A DNA stretch of 64,000 nt from Leishmania mexicana MHOM/GT/2001/U1103 (lineage: Eukaryota; Euglenozoa; Kinetoplastea; Trypanosomatida; Trypanosomatidae), in contig NC_018326.1 of NCBI RefSeq assembly GCF_000234665.1, forward strand, positions 310,001 to 374,000, given 5' to 3'. Positions 61,343 through 64,000 of this stretch are shown here, piece by piece; the first letter of the stretch is position 1, and each line of letters begins with the position of its first letter. Made by a program: the position numbers and the translations under genes. The notes beneath the pieces are model-generated. The model made no database searches. It saw nothing but the letters and a program-made list of their open reading frames with translations, and was not told where the DNA came from.

Positions 61343-61414
61343 GCCCATCGTGACGCCTCCTAACTTCAGACAAGACAGAGAAGCGCACGTGGCCTGCAAG
61401 GGAGAGCGCGAGAG

Positions 61415-62491
61415 ATGCAATTCTCAGTGTCGCTGCCCGAGCAGCAGCCGGTTAACGGCACGAATGACCCCCACAACCACCACTATGTCAACCCCCTCGT
61501 CTCTAGCTTTCCGACCGTGGTGGGACCTAAGCTGCCATGCAAGTACCGTGTCCGCCGCGCCATCGGCCGCGGTGCCTTCTCCACTGTGTGGCTACTGATC
61601 AACAACAGAACAGGCAAGACGGTTGTTGGGAAGCTCTCCGACGCCTCGCATTCCTCTAGCGCCTCCAAGGCGTTTGCCGAGGCGGAGGTGGAGAACATGC
61701 GGTGCTGCAACCACCCCAACATCATCTCCCTCATCGAAACCTTCGAGGCGGGAGAAAAGTCTCTGTACATTCTGGAGTACGCCAACGCCGGCGATCTGCA
61801 GGCTCAGGTCGACACCCGCGCGCAACCGCCACCTGGTACGAACGACGGAACCCCGATTCCGTACCGTGAGGATGAGGTGCTCGTTATATTTGCCCAGCTC
61901 GGCCTCGCCATCCGCTACCTGCACGACCGCCGCATCATGCACCGCGACCTCAAAACATCGAATGTCCTGCTGACGCGTAGCGGGCTCATCAAGCTCGGCG
62001 ACTTTGGCTTTTCGCGTCAGTATCAAGAGAGTGTCTCTGGCGAAGTCGGCAAGACGTTCTGCGGCACGCCCTACTACTTGGCCCCGGAGATGTGGCGGCG
62101 ACAGTCCTACAGCTACAAGGCGGACATCTGGTCCCTTGGAGTGATCATGTACGAGCTACTCGCCCTCAAGAAGCCATTTCAGGCAACGAACCTGTCGGAC
62201 CTGATGGAGATGGTGACGCGGCAGGGCAGCTTTGACCCGCTACCGGAGGATCGGTACTCGTCCGATATGATCTCACTGGTCAATCAGATGCTCAGGGTGG
62301 ACCCAAGTGAGCGCCCGAGCATCAACGACATACTTGCCTTACCGCTCTTTCAGCAAAGGGGGCTGACGATACTCAAAATAAATGTGCGACGCATCAAGAG
62401 CCTTGACGTGGAGGTGCGGGCGCGCCTTGTAGAAGACGTGGAGGCGGTGCTCGGAGACAACAACCTTTCCTCCGAAGCATCACCGCTGTGA
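61415..62491 (+). CDS. NEK-like serine/threonine protein kinase
   Basis: A 358-residue kinase with a complete core: GRGAFSTV glycine loop (51-58), the beta-3 Lys at 73 in VVGKLSD, an alpha-C Glu in EAEVENM (about 91-93), catalytic MHRDLKTSN with Asp178, GDFGFSR (195-201), CGTPYYLAPE (216-225) and DIWSLGVIMYELLALKKPF. The HRDLKTSN, CGTPYYLAPE and YELLALKKPF features fit the NIMA-related (NEK) group, which is greatly expanded in trypanosomatids and often linked to basal body or flagellum. The beta-3 segment has Gly before the Lys where most kinases have Ile. Only a short tail follows the kinase domain, without coiled coil or PH domain. The start is the ATG at 61415. Confidence 0.9.
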   Translation: MQFSVSLPEQQPVNGTNDPHNHHYVNPLVSSFPTVVGPKLPCKYRVRRAIGRGAFSTVWLLINNRTGKTVVGKLSDASHSSSASKAFAEAEVENMRCCNHPNIISLIETFEAGEKSLYILEYANAGDLQAQVDTRAQPPPGTNDGTPIPYREDEVLVIFAQLGLAIRYLHDRRIMHRDLKTSNVLLTRSGLIKLGDFGFSRQYQESVSGEVGKTFCGTPYYLAPEMWRRQSYSYKADIWSLGVIMYELLALKKPFQATNLSDLMEMVTRQGSFDPLPEDRYSSDMISLVNQMLRVDPSERPSINDILALPLFQQRGLTILKINVRRIKSLDVEVRARLVEDVEAVLGDNNLSSEASPL

Positions 62492-62599
62492 CAAGGCGAA
62501 AGAAAGAGGTTGTACGTGTGTCTGTCCGTGAAGGCGTGCGTGAGGACATGACCTTTTTTATTTATTATTACTGAGGGGATCGACGGGGTGGAGGAGGTC

Positions 62600-63265
62600 G
62601 CTCTCCTATCCGTGCACCTGCTGGCGCGTGGACAGACTTTCAGAACCGACAGCGTCATGAGCGTCGACGTCAACTGCGCGGATCACAGAGTCGGCCGTCT
62701 GTCCCAGGCGTCAGGCCGACATCCTCGGGAGCCGCGCTACGCAATGCGGCATGCCCAGCGACAAGAGGCACTTGGTGGCCGTCGCCCCAGACGCGGAAAG
62801 CAAGGCTGCTGGGCTCGTGAGGCACACGTGGCTTCGCGCTATGATCTTGCAGGCAGTGCCCTGCCTACGCACATCGCGCTGGCGCTGCATGGGCCTCCCC
62901 CACCGTGTGTCTGCCGCTGCCCCCTGTGCCCCGTCGGAGCGACGTGCTGTGAGCTCGTTGTGCGCCGGCAGATGCTCATCGGCGGGCCCCCTTCGGCTGG
63001 GCACGCCGCCGCCCTGGAGCGTGCGCCACAGTGCGGATGCTGACCGCGTGGGTGGAGGCGTGCGGCCCACCCGGGTCTCCGTGTGGCGGCGGTGGCGCCG
63101 CGCGCGCCCGGGGAAGGGGCGGGGTGGGGCATGCAGAGGCCGCCCCGCGCACGGCCCGATTCAACGGCAGGCGGCTCGTCCGAGACGGCCGGGATGAAGC
63201 CGTGGCGCTGCAGGGGCAGGCGCGCTGCGACGGTGTATGTGCGTGGATGTGTTGACTTGTTCGTG
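62600..63265 (+). mobile_element. SIDER2-like GC-rich retroposon block
   Basis: A very GC-rich block of about 0.65 kb after the kinase. It shares the exact 14-mer ggagcgtgcgccac (63017-63030) with the SIDER2-like element at 8180-8707 (copy near 8487-8500), with similar text on both sides (ggatgc shortly after). Its right edge, tgtgttgacttgttc (63250-63264), also occurs at 19647-19661 at the end of DIRE 2. It has open frames on both strands, but none resembles a protein. Boundaries and subfamily are approximate. Confidence 0.45.
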
Positions 63266-63565
63266 GCAGGGGTGTGGACAGGTTGAAGGCCGAAAAGTCC
63301 TTCTGTGTGCACCACGAGCACTCACAGCCGTTGCCATTCCGGCCCCCCTCCGCCGCCTTGTGCCCTGTCCGCGCGTCCTCCTTTTGGCCTCTGCCGCGAA
63401 GCCATTCTCCCGTCGTTGCTGCAGTGGTTGTTGTGCCTGCCCATCACGTTGAGTAAGACGGGGAAGGGGGCAGCGAGGCGTACGCCGTTGTCGTTCATTT
63501 TTGTGTTGTTGTTTCGTGTCTGCTTGCCTTCTTCTGTGTTGCCTCTGTTTCTCTCTCTCCCTTTA

Positions 63566-63662
63566 TCGATATATAGATAAACGTATATATATACATATAT
63601 ATGTGTATATATGTATGTATATATATATGTGTATGTATATGTATGTATATATACGTATATGT
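63566..63662. repeat. TA/TATG compound microsatellite
   Basis: About 97 bases made almost only of TA, TATG and TGTA units, A/T-dominated within GC-rich surroundings. Confidence 0.9.
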
Positions 63663-63900
63663 TCATACATGTGCGTGTACGTCTATCGCCGTCGGGCTCG
63701 CATCGCATGAAGGATGCGGTGGAATTTGCCTCTTGGGAGCATAGCGAAGTCTTTTGTTGTTGTTGTTGTTGTTCTCGTTGTTGTGGATGGGGATGGGGAT
63801 GTTGCTTTTCGGCCCTTTATCACACTCATGGAGTCACTCCCCTGGTGTATCGCATCTTTACTTTTTCCCTTTGTTTGCTTATCAGGTGTGGACGTGGACG

Positions 63901-63942
63901 TGTGCGTGTGCGTGTGCGTGTGCGTGTGCGTGTGCGTGTGCG
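63901..63942. repeat. TGTGCG hexamer tandem array
   Basis: Seven perfect head-to-tail copies of a six-base unit (tgtgcg), followed by a short GT run. Confidence 0.92.
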
Positions 63943-64000
63943 TGTGTGTCACGGAGTCTCCCTTTGCCTGGATGGCGGGCGGTGGTGGTGGTGCGGGAGG

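Larger units (their letters stand above)
57804..61414. other. Long gene-free spacer
   Basis: About 3.6 kb with no supported gene, the longest such stretch in the window. It is dense in simple repeats: AC at 58423-58449, AT at 58512-58531, GT at 59031-59053, TA/TTTA at 59668-59707, GT at 61105-61142. CT-rich tracts are also common. All long frames translate to low-complexity Pro/Ser/His/Thr text. It may hold small RNA genes that I could not identify by eye. Confidence 0.5.
63266..64000. other. Spacer to the window edge
   Basis: No supported gene. Holds TA/TATG-type repeats at 63566-63662, a GTT run near 63755-63770 and a hexamer array at 63901-63942. Presumably upstream of the next plus-strand gene outside the window. 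Confidence 0.5.

Noticed and set aside
1..64000. tRNA, 5S rRNA, snRNA, CRISPR arrays and telomeric repeats
   Set aside because: I looked for B-box-like GGTTCGA strings, repeated spacers and TTAGGG runs, especially in the strand-switch region, and saw none. Small nucleolar RNAs cannot be excluded by eye; a covariance-model search would decide.

Overview
The window reads as nuclear DNA of a trypanosomatid, most probably Leishmania or a close relative in the Leishmaniinae. The genes are intronless and widely spaced. They lie in long same-strand runs, with pyrimidine-rich, microsatellite-dense gaps on the coding strand. Decayed ingi/L1Tc-clade retroelements (DIRE-like) and SIDER2-like retroposons are present. 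Several proteins have kinetoplastid-style low-complexity extensions. The species cannot be fixed from the sequence alone.

Layout. Positions 1-7354 hold three minus-strand genes: two tandem NADH-cytochrome b5 reductases and the translation factor eIF2D. A divergent strand-switch region (7355-9465) follows, and every gene to its right is on the plus strand. In order these are: a triple zinc-ribbon protein, a CAMK-like kinase, a long DIRE (13.1-15.5 kb), an EngB-type GTPase whose reading frame begins inside that DIRE, a gene fragment cut by a 100-N assembly gap (19124-19223) next to a second DIRE fragment, a type I membrane protein, a large Stealth-domain phosphotransferase, a third DIRE remnant, mitoribosomal uL22m, two unrecognised proteins, a 58-residue membrane-anchored protein, an IQUB-like radial-spoke protein, the splicing factor Prp18, a MICU-like EF-hand protein, two tandem BCS1-like AAA proteins and a NEK-like kinase.

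The genes form no single pathway, as is usual for trypanosomatid polycistronic units. There is a mitochondrial theme: the EngB GTPase, uL22m, the MICU homologue, the BCS1-like pair and possibly the small 58-residue protein. Expression would depend on trans-splicing and polyadenylation, not on individual promoters. The only likely transcription start zone is the strand-switch region.

The most interesting signals are these. (1) Two almost identical SIDER2-like elements in inverted orientation bracket the whole minus-strand block, and one of them sits in the strand-switch region. (2) Reverse-transcriptase-derived sequence runs in frame into the N-terminus of the EngB GTPase. (3) Two BCS1-like paralogues share about 1.85 kb of near-identical 3' sequence, have unrelated N-termini, and have lost key ATPase residues (Walker A K to R, sensor-1 N to E). 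(4) A 251-bp direct repeat flanks the EngB gene, and one copy abuts the gap that splits a gene. Coding sequence on the left (about 1-12 kb) is also clearly less GC-rich than on the right.
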